DNA of 64,000 bases from positions 4,335,501 through 4,399,500 of the forward strand of contig NZ_CP042176.1 of assembly GCF_005937885.2 (NCBI RefSeq), given 5' to 3'. A model generated the notes under the pieces. The model ran no database searches, was not told where the DNA came from, and saw nothing but the letters and a program-made list of their open reading frames with translations. The DNA comes from Bradyrhizobium sp. KBS0727. GTDB taxonomy: Bacteria; Pseudomonadota; Alphaproteobacteria; Rhizobiales; Xanthobacteraceae. Of the stretch, positions 51,721 to 60,051 are shown piece after piece (positions within the stretch are counted from its first letter, which is position 1; the number at the start of each line of letters is the position of its first letter). The translations under genes and the position numbers were made by a program.

Positions 51721-52752
51721 TCAATAGTGGTCTTCGAAACGCTTGGCCAACTCGTCGATATTCTCCGGCGGCCAACCGGGCACTTCCATGCCGAGATGCA
51801 GACCCATCTGGGCCAGCACTTCCTTGATCTCGTTCAGCGACTTGCGGCCGAAGTTCGGGGTGCGGAGCATTTCCGCTTCCGACTTCTGCACGAGGTCGCC
51901 GATGTAGACGATGTTGTCGTTCTTCAGGCAGTTTGCCGAACGCACCGACAGTTCGAGTTCGTCGACCTTCTTGAGGAACGCCGGGTTGAACGCGAGATCG
52001 GGAATGATCTCCTGCGCCACTTCCTTGCGCGGCTCTTCGAAGTTAACGAACACGTTGAGCTGGTCCTGCAGGATGCGGGCGGCATAGGCCACCGAGTCTT
52101 CCGGCGTGATCGCGCCGTTGGTCTCGATCGTCATGGTCAGCTTGTCGTAGTCGAGGATCTGGCCCTCGCGGGTGTTCTCGACCTTGTAGGAGACCTTGCG
52201 CACGGGCGAGAACAGGCTGTCGACCGGGATCAGGCCGATCGGCGCGTCTTCCGGACGGTTACGCTCGGCGGCGACATAGCCCTTGCCGGACGCAACGGTG
52301 AATTCCATGCGGATTTCCGCGCCCTCGTCGAGCGTGCAGATCTGCAGGTCGGGATTGAGCACCACAACGTCGCCGACGGTCTGGATGTCACCGGCGGTGA
52401 CCACGCCCGGACCGGACTTCTTGACGACCATGCGCTTGGGGCCTTCGCCCTGCATCTTGATCGAGATGTCCTTGATGTTGAGCACGATGTCGGTGACGTC
52501 TTCACGAACGCCAGCGATCGAGGAGAACTCGTGCAGCACGCCGTCGATGTGGACCGACTGCACCGCGGCACCCTGCAACGACGAGAGAAGGATGCGGCGC
52601 AGCGCGTTGCCGAGCGTCTGGCCGAAGCCGCGCTCGAGCGGTTCGGCGACGACGGTTGCAAAACGGGTCGCGTCGGTGCCAGGCGTTACCTGCAGCTTGT
52701 TCGGTCGAATCAGTTCTTGCCAATTTTTCTGGATCGTCACTTTGTCACCCAT
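51721..52752 (-). CDS. rpoA: DNA-directed RNA polymerase alpha subunit
   Basis: Using the ATG at 52752 the protein has 343 residues; a GTG four codons later (VTIQKNWQELIRPNKLQV) gives the 339-residue form common in relatives, and neither has a clear ribosome-binding site. The N-terminal assembly domain is intact (ERGFGQTLGNALRRILLSSL). The C-terminal DNA- and activator-binding domain has LELSVRSANCLKNDNIVYIG and TPNFGRKSLNEIKEVL. It sits after rpsK in the alpha operon. Confidence 0.97.
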   Translation of the reverse strand: MGDKVTIQKNWQELIRPNKLQVTPGTDATRFATVVAEPLERGFGQTLGNALRRILLSSLQGAAVQSVHIDGVLHEFSSIAGVREDVTDIVLNIKDISIKMQGEGPKRMVVKKSGPGVVTAGDIQTVGDVVVLNPDLQICTLDEGAEIRMEFTVASGKGYVAAERNRPEDAPIGLIPVDSLFSPVRKVSYKVENTREGQILDYDKLTMTIETNGAITPEDSVAYAARILQDQLNVFVNFEEPRKEVAQEIIPDLAFNPAFLKKVDELELSVRSANCLKNDNIVYIGDLVQKSEAEMLRTPNFGRKSLNEIKEVLAQMGLHLGMEVPGWPPENIDELAKRFEDHY

Positions 52753-52865
52753 GGGCCAATCAATCTGCGTCCAGATCACTGGCGTTGGAGATCGCGGATC
52801 AGTCCGCGGCAGTCAAAATTCCAAAAGCAATCAGCGGACGGAACGTCCCCGCCCGCGATCGAATA

Positions 52866-53255
52866 TCAAACGCGCCGGCGCTTGCGCGGACGGCAGCCAT
52901 TGTGCGGGATCGTCGTCACGTCACGGATCGAAGTGACGGTGAAACCCGCCGCCTGCAGCGCGCGAAGCGCCGACTCACGGCCCGAACCCGGACCGGCAAC
53001 TTCCACTTCCAGCGTGCGCATGCCGTGTTCCTGCGCCTTCTTGGAAACGTCTTCGGCCGCGACCTGCGCGGCATAAGGGGTCGACTTGCGCGAGCCCTTG
53101 AAGCCCATCGTGCCGGCCGACGACCAGGCAATGGTGTTGCCCTGCGCGTCGGTGATGGTGATGGTCGTGTTGTTGAACGACGAATTCACGTGCGCGATGC
53201 CGGATGCGATGTTCTTGCGTTCGCGGCGGCGTACGCGGGTGGCTTCCTTGCCCAT
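52866..53255 (-). CDS. rpsK: 30S ribosomal protein S11
   Basis: The 129-residue protein has the S11 sequence NIASGIAHVNSSFNNTTITI, DAQGNTIAWSSAG and the C-terminal DVTTIPHNGCRPRKRRRV. S11 forms part of the platform of the 30S subunit. It lies between rpsM and rpoA. Its start has an AGGAAAGG site. The 113-base gap to rpoA and the 125-base gap to rpsM are larger than usual; the second carries a repeat. Confidence 0.98.
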   Translation of the reverse strand: MGKEATRVRRRERKNIASGIAHVNSSFNNTTITITDAQGNTIAWSSAGTMGFKGSRKSTPYAAQVAAEDVSKKAQEHGMRTLEVEVAGPGSGRESALRALQAAGFTVTSIRDVTTIPHNGCRPRKRRRV

Positions 53256-53315
53256 TCCAAAACCTTTCCTGTGATCTCAAACGCCGCCGTAATGCCAGCG
53301 GCTACACCTAAAAAC

Positions 53316-53376
53316 GCGAGTAGCGAATGGCGAGTAGCGAATGAAAACTATTCGCCACTCCCTATTCGCTATTCGC
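53316..53376. repeat. Palindromic repeat between rpsM and rpsK
   Basis: GCGAGTAGCGAATGGCGAGT then AGCGAATGAAAACTATTCGC and CACTCCCTATTCGCTATTCGC form a long hairpin with arms of about 28 bases around AAAAC. It occupies half of the rpsM-rpsK gap and is of a family not seen elsewhere in this window. Being within the transcript, it could act on RNA stability or on translation of S11. Confidence 0.8.
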
Positions 53377-53380
53377 AAAC

Positions 53381-53749
53381 TTACTTCTTCTTGCCGGCGA
53401 TCGACTTGGCCGGGCCCTTGCGCGTGCGCGCGTTGGTGTGGGTACGCTGACCGCGCACCGGCAGACCACGACGATGGCGCAGGCCGCGATAGCAGCCGAG
53501 GTCCATCAGACGCTTGATGTTGATGCCGACTTCGCGGCGAAGGTCGCCCTCGACCAGATAGTCGCGGTCGATCACTTCGCGGATCTGCAGGACTTCCTGG
53601 TCGCTCAGCTGGCTGACACGACGATCCTCGGGGATCTTCACCTTCTCGATGATCTCGGCAGCGTTCTTCTGGCCGATACCATGGATGTACTGAAGCGCGA
53701 TCAGAACGCGCTTGTTGGTCGGGATATTCACGCCGGCAATACGGGCCAC
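53381..53749 (-). CDS. rpsM: 30S ribosomal protein S13
   Basis: The protein of 122 residues starts at a GTG (53749), giving the conserved ARIAGVNIPTNKRVLIALQY; upstream sequence in frame is not S13. It continues GIGQKNAAEIIEKVKIPEDRRVSQLSD and ends RGQRTHTNARTRKGPAK with a lysine-rich tail. S13 contacts the 50S subunit and P-site tRNA. A GAGAGAAG site stands before the GTG. adk lies 187 bases upstream. Confidence 0.97.
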   Translation of the reverse strand: MARIAGVNIPTNKRVLIALQYIHGIGQKNAAEIIEKVKIPEDRRVSQLSDQEVLQIREVIDRDYLVEGDLRREVGINIKRLMDLGCYRGLRHRRGLPVRGQRTHTNARTRKGPAKSIAGKKK

Positions 53750-53935
53750 GGACTTCTCTCCTGTCGCCGATCCCTCGCGGAGCGGCTTTTGTTCTGTGCT
53801 AACTCGGGCAGGTATCCGCAAACGCGAACACGACGCCCTTCCCCTCAACTTCTTCGGGGCCCGGCATCGTCAAATAACTATCCGACTTGGATGCGAGGCT
53901 TATTAAAGGATTCAACTCGGTTTCGTCAACCGTCC

Positions 53936-54811
53936 CTAGCGTTTAGCTCGCTTTTTCGTGACCTTTTTCGCAAGGTTCCGGACGGTGCTTTTGGCTACCT
54001 TCTTTGCCGCTTTTTTGGGCTTCTTGGCCGCGCTGGGTTTCTTCGCCGCCTTCGACTTGGCGGCTGGAGCGGCCTTGCGGCCGGTCTTCTTGGTAGCCTT
54101 TTTGGTGCCCTTGGAGGCCACCTTCCCGGCCCTCGGAGCCGTTTTGGCGACCTTCTTGGCGGTTTTGGCTGCCTTTTTGGCCGCCGGCCTGGCGGCCTTC
54201 GCTGCGGCCGCCTTGAGTTCCACCGCCCCGATCGCGGACAGTATCCGGTTGATCTCGCGAGTGACGTGCTCGATGGTCATCATGCCGTCGACCGTCAACA
54301 GCTTCCGCCGCTCCGAATAATAGTGAATCAGCGGCTCGGTCTGCGAGCGATAGCTCGCCAGCCGCTTCGACAGCACTTCCGGGGTGTCATCGATTCGCAC
54401 TTCCTCGCCGCGGGCGCGCATTTCGGCGACGCGCGTCTCGACGCGGCTGAGCAGCGCGCTCTCGTTGACGCGCAGCTCGACCACGGCGTCGAGCTTGATG
54501 TGCTTGTGCTTCAGGAGGTCATCGAGCGCGGCCGCCTGCGGCACCGTGCGCGGAAAGCCGTCGAGGATGAAGCCGTTCTTCATGTCCGGCTGGTCGAGAC
54601 GGTCGGAAATAATCCCGACCACGACCTCGTCCGGCACCAGCGCGCCGCTGGCCATGATGTCCTTGGCCTGCAGGCCGATCGGCGTCTCGGCTGCAACCGC
54701 CGCGCGCAACATCTCGCCGGTCGAAAGCTGGACGATACCGTACTTCTGGACCAGCCGTTGCGCCTGGGTCCCCTTGCCCGCGCCCGGCGGTCCCAAAAGG
54801 ATCAATCTCAT
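53936..54811 (-). CDS. adk: Adenylate kinase with a lysine/alanine-rich C-terminal tail
   Basis: The catalytic domain (residues 1-199) is a normal short-form adenylate kinase: P-loop GPPGAGKGT (7-15), STGEMLRAAV, FILDGFPRTVPQA and the short lid with RIDDTPEVLSKRLASY, lacking the zinc-type long lid. From about residue 200 to 291 there is an extra tail made mainly of Ala and Lys, with 31 Lys in 92 residues, in repeats such as AAKKAAKTAKKVAK. Such a tail resembles histone H1-like and bacterial nucleoid proteins. It converts AMP and ATP to ADP; the tail could bind nucleic acid or ribosomes. The gene lies between secY and rpsM, as usual. Confidence 0.95.
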   Translation of the reverse strand: MRLILLGPPGAGKGTQAQRLVQKYGIVQLSTGEMLRAAVAAETPIGLQAKDIMASGALVPDEVVVGIISDRLDQPDMKNGFILDGFPRTVPQAAALDDLLKHKHIKLDAVVELRVNESALLSRVETRVAEMRARGEEVRIDDTPEVLSKRLASYRSQTEPLIHYYSERRKLLTVDGMMTIEHVTREINRILSAIGAVELKAAAAKAARPAAKKAAKTAKKVAKTAPRAGKVASKGTKKATKKTGRKAAPAAKSKAAKKPSAAKKPKKAAKKVAKSTVRNLAKKVTKKRAKR

Positions 54812-54902
54812 GACTATTCGCCCCCCGGCTTGGTGAGCGAACCCCCGCACACCTCGAATTGAATGTCAGACCGATCTTCAGGCCGGTCCTGGATGCCGCC
54901 GC

Positions 54903-56234
54903 TCAGCGGCGGCGGCCCCTGAGCTTGGACTTCCTGATCAGCCCTTCATACTGATGGGCGAGCAGATAGCCCTGCACCTGCGCCACCGTATCCATCGTCA
55001 CGCTGACGACGATCAGAAGCGAGGTTCCGCCAAAGTAGAACGGCACCGAGGCGTAGGAAATCAGAATTTCGGGAATCAGGCAGACGATCGCCAGATAGAT
55101 CGCACCCAATACCGTGACGCGCGACAGCACGTAGTCGATATATTCGGCGGTGCGCTCGCCCGGACGGATGCCGGGAATGAAACCGCCATGCTTCTTCAGG
55201 TTGTCCGCGGTCTCGGTCGGATTGAACACGATCGCGGTATAGAAGAACGCGAAGAACACGATCAACGCCAGGTAGAGGAACAGGAACAGCGGACGGCCGT
55301 GGCCGAGCTGGGTCGTGATCCACTGGAACCATTCCGGACCCTTGCCGGCGTTGAAGTTGGCGACCGTGGTCGGCAGCAGCAGCAGCGACGAGGCGAAGAT
55401 CGGCGGGATCACGCCCGAGGTGTTGAGCTTGAGCGGCAGATGCGAGGACTGGCCCTCGAACATCTTGTTGCCGACCTGGCGCTTCGGATACTGGATCAGG
55501 AGGCGGCGCTGGGCGCGTTCCATGAAGACGATGAAGGCGATCACGGCGACCGCCATCACGATCACGACGAGAATGAGCCCGGTCGACAGCGCGCCCTGGC
55601 GGCCCAGTTCGAGCATGTTGGCGAGCGCCGAGGGCAACTCGGCGACGATGCCGGACAGAATGATCAGTGAGATGCCGTTGCCGATGCCGCGCGAGGTGAT
55701 CTGCTCGCCGAGCCACATCAGGAACATGGTGCCGCCGGTCAGCGTGACCGCGGTCGAGAGACGGAAGAACAGCCCGGGATCGCTGACGACGTTGCCGGCG
55801 CCTTCGAGGCCGACCGCGATGCCGTAGGACTGGAACGCGGCGAGAATCACCGTGAGATAGCGGGTGTACTGGTTCAGCGTCTTGCGGCCGGACTCGCCTT
55901 CCTTCTTCAGCGCCTCGAGCTGCGGTGAAACCGTGGTCAAGAGCTGGATGATGATCGATGCCGAGATGTACGGCATGATGTTCAGCGCGAAGATCGCCAT
56001 GCGGTGGATGCCGCCGCCGGCGAACATGTTGAACATGCCGAGGATGCCGCCGGCCTGCGAGCGGAACACCTGTTCCCAGATCGCGGGATCGATGCCGGGC
56101 AGCGGGATGTAGGTGCCGAGCCGATAAACAAGCAGCGCACCCAGTGTGAACCAGATGCGCTTCTTCAGTTCGTCGGCCTTGCCGAGCGCAGAGAAATTGA
56201 GGTTTGCCGCAAGCTGTTCTGCTGCTGAGACCAT
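54903..56234 (-). CDS. secY: Protein translocase subunit SecY
   Basis: The 443-residue membrane protein has ten helices and the SecY signatures: VYRLGTYIPLPGIDP (helix 1), GIFNMFAGG-like GMFNMFAGGGIHRMAIFAL, PYISASIIIQLL, and the late IRPGERTAEYIDYVLSRVT and PFYFGGTSLLIVVSVTMDT. It forms the pore of the Sec translocon with SecE and SecG. It follows rplO in the spc part of the operon. Only the first ten or so residues are variable. Confidence 0.98.
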   Translation of the reverse strand: MVSAAEQLAANLNFSALGKADELKKRIWFTLGALLVYRLGTYIPLPGIDPAIWEQVFRSQAGGILGMFNMFAGGGIHRMAIFALNIMPYISASIIIQLLTTVSPQLEALKKEGESGRKTLNQYTRYLTVILAAFQSYGIAVGLEGAGNVVSDPGLFFRLSTAVTLTGGTMFLMWLGEQITSRGIGNGISLIILSGIVAELPSALANMLELGRQGALSTGLILVVIVMAVAVIAFIVFMERAQRRLLIQYPKRQVGNKMFEGQSSHLPLKLNTSGVIPPIFASSLLLLPTTVANFNAGKGPEWFQWITTQLGHGRPLFLFLYLALIVFFAFFYTAIVFNPTETADNLKKHGGFIPGIRPGERTAEYIDYVLSRVTVLGAIYLAIVCLIPEILISYASVPFYFGGTSLLIVVSVTMDTVAQVQGYLLAHQYEGLIRKSKLRGRRR

Positions 56235-56349
56235 TTTCAGACTTTCTCCCGCCGCCCCTTAAGGCCGCTGTCCCCAGCGGGGACAATCGGCAGACGCCGG
56301 ACATTATTTGGTGCGCGGCCTCGATAAGTCCATTGTTCTCTTGGACAGA

Positions 56350-56373
56350 TCGCCCGCGGCAAGCGGGCGATGA
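56350..56373. repeat. Short hairpin element between secY and rplO
   Basis: TCGCCCGCGGCAAGCGGGCG followed by ATGAC is a GC hairpin with a seven-base stem, like the terminal hairpins of the palindromic elements at 733 and 35169. It lies nine bases after the rplO stop on the coding strand, in a 147-base gap. The rest of the gap has a second short GC palindrome (TGTCCCCAGCGGGGACA, about 56268-56285). Confidence 0.6.
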
Positions 56374-56381
56374 CGTAGATG

Positions 56382-56870
56382 TTACGCCGCCTCGCCGTCT
56401 TCCTTCTTGGCCGGCGCGAGGATCTTCACGGAACCGCCGGCCTTCTCGACCGCCGCGATCGCGGGCTTCGAGGCGCCATGGGCTTCGATGGTCAGCTTGG
56501 ACTTGAGCTCGCCACGGCCGAGCAGCCGCAGGCCGTCCTTGGCGCGGCGCATCACGCCGGCCTTCACCAGAGACTCAATGGTGATGGTGTCCTTGGCGTC
56601 GATCAGCTTGGCATCGACGGCTTCCTGCAGTCGGTCCAGGTTGATCTCGGCGAAATCGAGCTTGAAGATGTTGGTAAAGCCGCGCTTCGGCAGACGACGA
56701 TGCAGCGGCATCTGGCCGCCCTCGAAGCCCTTGATGCGCACGCCCGAACGCGCGGTCTGGCCCTTGCCGCCGCGGCCCGCAGTCTTGCCCTTGCCTGAAC
56801 CGATGCCACGGCCGACGCGCATACGCTTTTTGCGCGAGCCGGCGTTGTCGGCGATATCGCTGAGCTTCAT
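56382..56870 (-). CDS. rplO: 50S ribosomal protein L15
   Basis: The 162-residue protein starts MKLSDIADNAGSRKKRMRVG with the RGIGSGKGKTAGRGGKGQTAR glycine/lysine-rich extension of L15, and has the C-terminal core LTIEAHGASKPAIAAVEKAGG. It helps organise 23S rRNA early in 50S assembly. It is followed by secY and preceded by rpmD, from which a 73-base gap with a repeat separates it. Confidence 0.98.
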   Translation of the reverse strand: MKLSDIADNAGSRKKRMRVGRGIGSGKGKTAGRGGKGQTARSGVRIKGFEGGQMPLHRRLPKRGFTNIFKLDFAEINLDRLQEAVDAKLIDAKDTITIESLVKAGVMRRAKDGLRLLGRGELKSKLTIEAHGASKPAIAAVEKAGGSVKILAPAKKEDGEAA

Positions 56871-56891
56871 CGTTTCGTTCCTTTATCCTTG

Positions 56892-56936
56892 GAGCATGAT
56901 CTTGACCGAAAACCGGTCCCATTTTCGGGATCACGC
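56892..56936. repeat. Palindromic repeat between rpmD and rplO (ATGATC type)
   Basis: GAGCATGATCTTGACCGAAA followed by ACCGGTCCCATTTTCGGGAT and CACGCC is a hairpin with GATC-containing ends and ACCGGT in the middle. This ATGATC...GAAAACCGG...TTTTCGGGATCA type is widespread in Rhizobiales intergenic regions (established knowledge, not checked here). It covers most of the 73-base gap before rplO. Confidence 0.75.
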
Positions 56937-56943
56937 CCCCAGC

Positions 56944-57138
56944 TTATTTCTCGTCGACGACGCGAACGAGATGTTGAACCTTGGCGATCATGCCGCGAAT
57001 TGCAGGGGTGTCCTGCAACTCGGTCACACGACCGATCTTGTTGAGCTTGAGGCCGATCAGCGTCGCACGCTGCGAGTGATGGCGGCGGATTGCGCTGCCG
57101 GTCTGCTCGACCTTGATCATCTTTACGGCCTTGGCCAT
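56944..57138 (-). CDS. rpmD: 50S ribosomal protein L30
   Basis: The 64-residue protein reads MAKAVKMIKVEQTGSAIRRH and continues ATLIGLKLNKIGRVTELQDT with the ending GMIAKVQHLVRVVDEK, all typical of L30. It is a small 50S protein between rpsE and rplO. A short gap of 35 bases separates it from rpsE. Confidence 0.97.
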   Translation of the reverse strand: MAKAVKMIKVEQTGSAIRRHHSQRATLIGLKLNKIGRVTELQDTPAIRGMIAKVQHLVRVVDEK

Positions 57139-57173
57139 CGTCGTAACTCCAAAAAGCGCTAAAATCGCGCCAG

Positions 57174-57749
57174 TTATTCCGCCACCACTTCGGCATCGCC
57201 GCCGATGCGGCGCGACTGCAGCGTGGACACCTTGATGTTGCGGCGTGCCGCCACCGAACGCGGCGAATCCTGATGCTTCAGCGCGTCGAAGGTTGCGCGA
57301 ACCATGTTGTAGGGATTCGACGAGCCGATCGACTTCGCCACCACGTCCTGGATACCGAGCGTTTCGAACACCGCGCGCATCGGGCCGCCGGCGATGATGC
57401 CGGTACCGGCCGGAGCTGCACGCAGATAGACGCGGCCCGCACCGTGGCGGCCGGCGATATCGTGATGCAGCGTGCGGCCTTCGCGCAGAGCAACGCGCGT
57501 CAGGTTGCGCTTGGCCGACTCGGTCGCCTTGCGGATCGCTTCCGGCACTTCGCGCGCCTTGCCGTGGCCGAAACCGACCCGGCCCTTCTGGTCGCCGATC
57601 ACGACCAGCGCCGCAAAGCCGAAGCGCTTGCCGCCCTTGACGACCTTCGCCACACGATTGATGTGGACGAGCTTGTCGACGAACTCGCTATCGCGCTCTT
57701 CCCGACCGCCCCTGTGGCCGCCACCGCCGCGTTCGCGTTCACCTGCCAT
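57174..57749 (-). CDS. rpsE: 30S ribosomal protein S5
   Basis: The start at 57749 gives 191 residues with a Gly/Arg/Glu-rich N-terminus (AGERERGGGGHRGGREERD), then the S5 core: VDKLVHINRVAKVVKGGKRF, GDQKGRVGFGHGKAREVPEA and GAGRVYLRAAPAGTGIIAGG. S5 is at the mRNA entrance and affects accuracy. An in-frame ATG at 57761 is also possible but adds only four residues. Confidence 0.97.
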   Translation of the reverse strand: MAGERERGGGGHRGGREERDSEFVDKLVHINRVAKVVKGGKRFGFAALVVIGDQKGRVGFGHGKAREVPEAIRKATESAKRNLTRVALREGRTLHHDIAGRHGAGRVYLRAAPAGTGIIAGGPMRAVFETLGIQDVVAKSIGSSNPYNMVRATFDALKHQDSPRSVAARRNIKVSTLQSRRIGGDAEVVAE

Positions 57750-57811
57750 GGTGTTTTCCAATCCTTGAAAGACTTGCGTCTTTGTCGTTGTGTCCGTTCA
57801 ATTCCAAAACC

Positions 57812-58171
57812 TTAGAAGCTCAATCCGCTCTCGCGGGCCGCATCCGCGAGCGCCTTGACGCGCCCGTGATAGAGGTAGCCGCCGCGATCGAAAATCACTT
57901 CCTTGACACCGTTCTTCACGGCGCGTTCCGCCAGCAGCTTGCCGACGGCCTTGGCCGCATCGATGTTGGCGCCGGTGTTGCCGGTTTCGCGCATCGCCTT
58001 TTCCAGCGACGACGCTGAAGCCAGCGTCTCGCCCTTCAGGTCGTCGATGACCTGCGCATAGATGTGCTTCGACGAACGGAACACGGACAGACGCGGGCGC
58101 CCGTTGGCGGACCGGCGTAGCGAGTTGCGCACTCGCTGCTTGCGCCGGGCATTCGTTACCTTGAGTGACAT
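57812..58171 (-). CDS. rplR: 50S ribosomal protein L18
   Basis: The 119-residue protein has RRKQRVRNSLRRSANGRPRL, SVFRSSKHIYAQVIDDLKGE and the ending YHGRVKALADAARESGLSF of L18, which binds 5S rRNA together with L5. It lies between rplF and rpsE with short gaps of 11 and 62 bases. Confidence 0.98.
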   Translation of the reverse strand: MSLKVTNARRKQRVRNSLRRSANGRPRLSVFRSSKHIYAQVIDDLKGETLASASSLEKAMRETGNTGANIDAAKAVGKLLAERAVKNGVKEVIFDRGGYLYHGRVKALADAARESGLSF

Positions 58172-58182
58172 GACCGGCTCCG

Positions 58183-58716
58183 TTACTTCTTCTTGCCTTC
58201 CTTGCGGAAGATGAATTCGTTGGCGTACTTCACGCCCTTGCCCTTGTAGGGCTCCGGCGGACGGTAGGCGCGGATCTCGGCGGCGACCTGGCCGACACGC
58301 TGCGAGTCGGTGCCCGTGATCGTGATTTCGGTCGGCTTCGGCACCACAATGGTGATGCCTTCCGGGATCGCGTAGACGACATCGTGGCTGTAGCCGAGCG
58401 CGAGCTGCAGGTTCTTGCCCTGCAGCGCGGCGCGGTAACCGACGCCGGTGATCTCGAGCTTCTTCTCGAAGCCCTTGGTGACGCCTTCGACCAGGTTGGC
58501 GACCTGCGCGCGCGCAGTGCCGTACATGGCCTGGGCGCGGTTGGTCTTCAGCCGCGGCGCGACCTTGACCGCGCCGTCCTCGAACTTCACCTCAACGTCG
58601 TCATGCACGACGAACTGAAGCTGGCCCTTCGGCCCCTTCATCTTGACCGTCTGCCCTTCGACGTTCGCCGTCACACCGGACGGGATCGCCACAGGCCGTT
58701 TGCCAACACGTGACAT
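58183..58716 (-). CDS. rplF: 50S ribosomal protein L6
   Basis: The 177-residue protein has the start SRVGKRPVAIPSGVTANVEG and the conserved GYRAALQGKNLQLALGYSHD and PPEPYKGKGVKYANEFIFRK. It sits at the base of the L7/L12 stalk. It is 11 bases before rplR and 15 bases after rpsH. Confidence 0.98.
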   Translation of the reverse strand: MSRVGKRPVAIPSGVTANVEGQTVKMKGPKGQLQFVVHDDVEVKFEDGAVKVAPRLKTNRAQAMYGTARAQVANLVEGVTKGFEKKLEITGVGYRAALQGKNLQLALGYSHDVVYAIPEGITIVVPKPTEITITGTDSQRVGQVAAEIRAYRPPEPYKGKGVKYANEFIFRKEGKKK

Positions 58717-58731
58717 GGCTCAAATCCTTCC

Positions 58732-59130
58732 TCAGAACACCGTGAAGAGAACTTCGCCGCCCACGTTCGCGTCACGCGCTTCGTGGTCAGCCATGATTCC
58801 CTTTGGTGTCGACAAAACCGAAATACCGAGACCGTTGTTGACGCGCGGCAGGTTCTTCACCGAGGCGTAAACCCGACGGCCCGGCTTGGAGACGCGCTCG
58901 ATCTCGCGAATGACGGGCTCGCCGTCGAAATACTTCAGCTCGATCTCGAGCTCGCTGCGGCCGGACGAATGTTCGACGCTGGCGTAGCCACGGATGTAGC
59001 CTTCGCTCTTCAGCACTTCGAGCACGCTGGCGCGCATCTTCGAGCCCGGGGTCGAGACCTTGGACTTGGCACGCATCTGCGCGTTGCGGATGCGGGTGAT
59101 GAGATCGCTGATCGGATCGTGCGTTGACAT
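58732..59130 (-). CDS. rpsH: 30S ribosomal protein S8
   Basis: The 132-residue protein has MSTHDPISDLITRIRNAQMR at the start and the C-terminal GLGISVLSTPKGIMADHEAR with NVGGEVLFTVF, all conserved in S8. S8 is a primary binder of 16S rRNA and in E. coli also represses the spc operon by binding near the L5 start. It lies between rpsN and rplF. Confidence 0.98.
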   Translation of the reverse strand: MSTHDPISDLITRIRNAQMRAKSKVSTPGSKMRASVLEVLKSEGYIRGYASVEHSSGRSELEIELKYFDGEPVIREIERVSKPGRRVYASVKNLPRVNNGLGISVLSTPKGIMADHEARDANVGGEVLFTVF

Positions 59131-59143
59131 CTGACGCCCCCCT

Positions 59144-59449
59144 TTACCAGCTCGACTTCACGAGCCCGGGAACCAGGCCCTTGGAGCCGAGTTCACGCAG
59201 CGCGATGCGGCTGAGCTTGTTCTTGCGATAGACCGAACGCGGACGGCCGGTCAGTTCGCAGCGGTTGCGGATCCGGGTTGCCGACGAATTGCGCGGCATC
59301 TCGGACAGCTTCAGGGTCGCGGCGAACCGCTCTTCCATCGGCTTGGTCTTGTCGGCGATGATCGCCTTCAGCCGCGCGCGCGCCGGAGCGGCGTTCTTGG
59401 TCATCCGCTTGCGCCGGTTGTTCTTCTCGATCGAACTCTTCTTTGCCAT
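59144..59449 (-). CDS. rpsN: 30S ribosomal protein S14 (zinc-independent form)
   Basis: The protein has 101 residues and starts MAKKSSIEKNNRRKRMTKNA; it ends with NRCELTGRPRSVYRKNKLSR and the conserved LVPGLVKSSW. It is the long form without the CxxC zinc motifs of the short S14 type. It lies between rplE and rpsH. Confidence 0.98.
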   Translation of the reverse strand: MAKKSSIEKNNRRKRMTKNAAPARARLKAIIADKTKPMEERFAATLKLSEMPRNSSATRIRNRCELTGRPRSVYRKNKLSRIALRELGSKGLVPGLVKSSW

Positions 59450-59493
59450 GCTTGGCTCCTGGGTTTCCGCGTTTGAGAGGCTTTAACTGCGTC

Positions 59494-60051
59494 TCACTGC
59501 CGGAACGGGAAATTGAATGCGGTCAACAAGGCACGCGCCTCGTCGTCGGTCGTCGCCGTGGTGCAAACGGTGATGTCCATGCCCCATGATTCCCCGGCCT
59601 TGTCGAAGTCGATTTCGGGGAAAATGATGTGCTCCTTGATGCCGAGCGAATAGTTGCCGCGGCCGTCGAAGCTCTTCGGGTTGAGGCCGCGGAAGTCGCG
59701 CACGCGCGGCAGCGCGACGTTCACCAGGCGATCGATGAACTCGTACATTTTGGCCTTGCGCAGCGTGACCTTGCAGCCGATCGGCTGGTTTTCACGCAGC
59801 TTGAAGGTTGCGATAGCGACCCGCGAATAGGTCACGACCGCCTTCTGGCCCGCGATCAACGACAGGTCGTTGGCGGCGGTTTCGGCCTTTTTGCGGTCGT
59901 TGACGGCCTCGCCGACGCCCATGTTGAGCACGACCTTGTCCAGGCGCGGCACCTGCATGACGTTGGCATAGCCGAACTGTTCGGTCAGCTTGCTGCGAAT
60001 GCTCTGGTCATACTCCGCGCGCAGGCGCGGAACGTAAGCGGTATCAGCCAT
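59494..60051 (-). CDS. rplE: 50S ribosomal protein L5
   Basis: From the ATG at 60051 the protein has 185 residues: PRLRAEYDQSIRSKLTEQFG, PRLDKVVLNMGVGEAVNDRK, GIKEHIIFPEIDFDKAGESW and ALLTAFNFPFRQ at the end. L5 binds 5S rRNA in the central protuberance. The start overlaps the end of rplX by eight bases. Upstream in-frame sequence to 60147 is the antisense-like extension over rplX and not L5. Confidence 0.97.
   Translation of the reverse strand: MADTAYVPRLRAEYDQSIRSKLTEQFGYANVMQVPRLDKVVLNMGVGEAVNDRKKAETAANDLSLIAGQKAVVTYSRVAIATFKLRENQPIGCKVTLRKAKMYEFIDRLVNVALPRVRDFRGLNPKSFDGRGNYSLGIKEHIIFPEIDFDKAGESWGMDITVCTTATTDDEARALLTAFNFPFRQ

Noticed and set aside
54000..54214. Frameshift or fused neighbouring gene as the cause of the Adk tail
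   Set aside because: The frame is continuous, lysine/alanine codons are used throughout, and there is no separate start or ribosome-binding site for a second gene.
53438..54862. 474-codon plus-strand frame over rpsM and adk
   Set aside because: Antisense of two conserved genes; the hydrophobic part arises from the Lys/Ala codons of the Adk tail read backwards.
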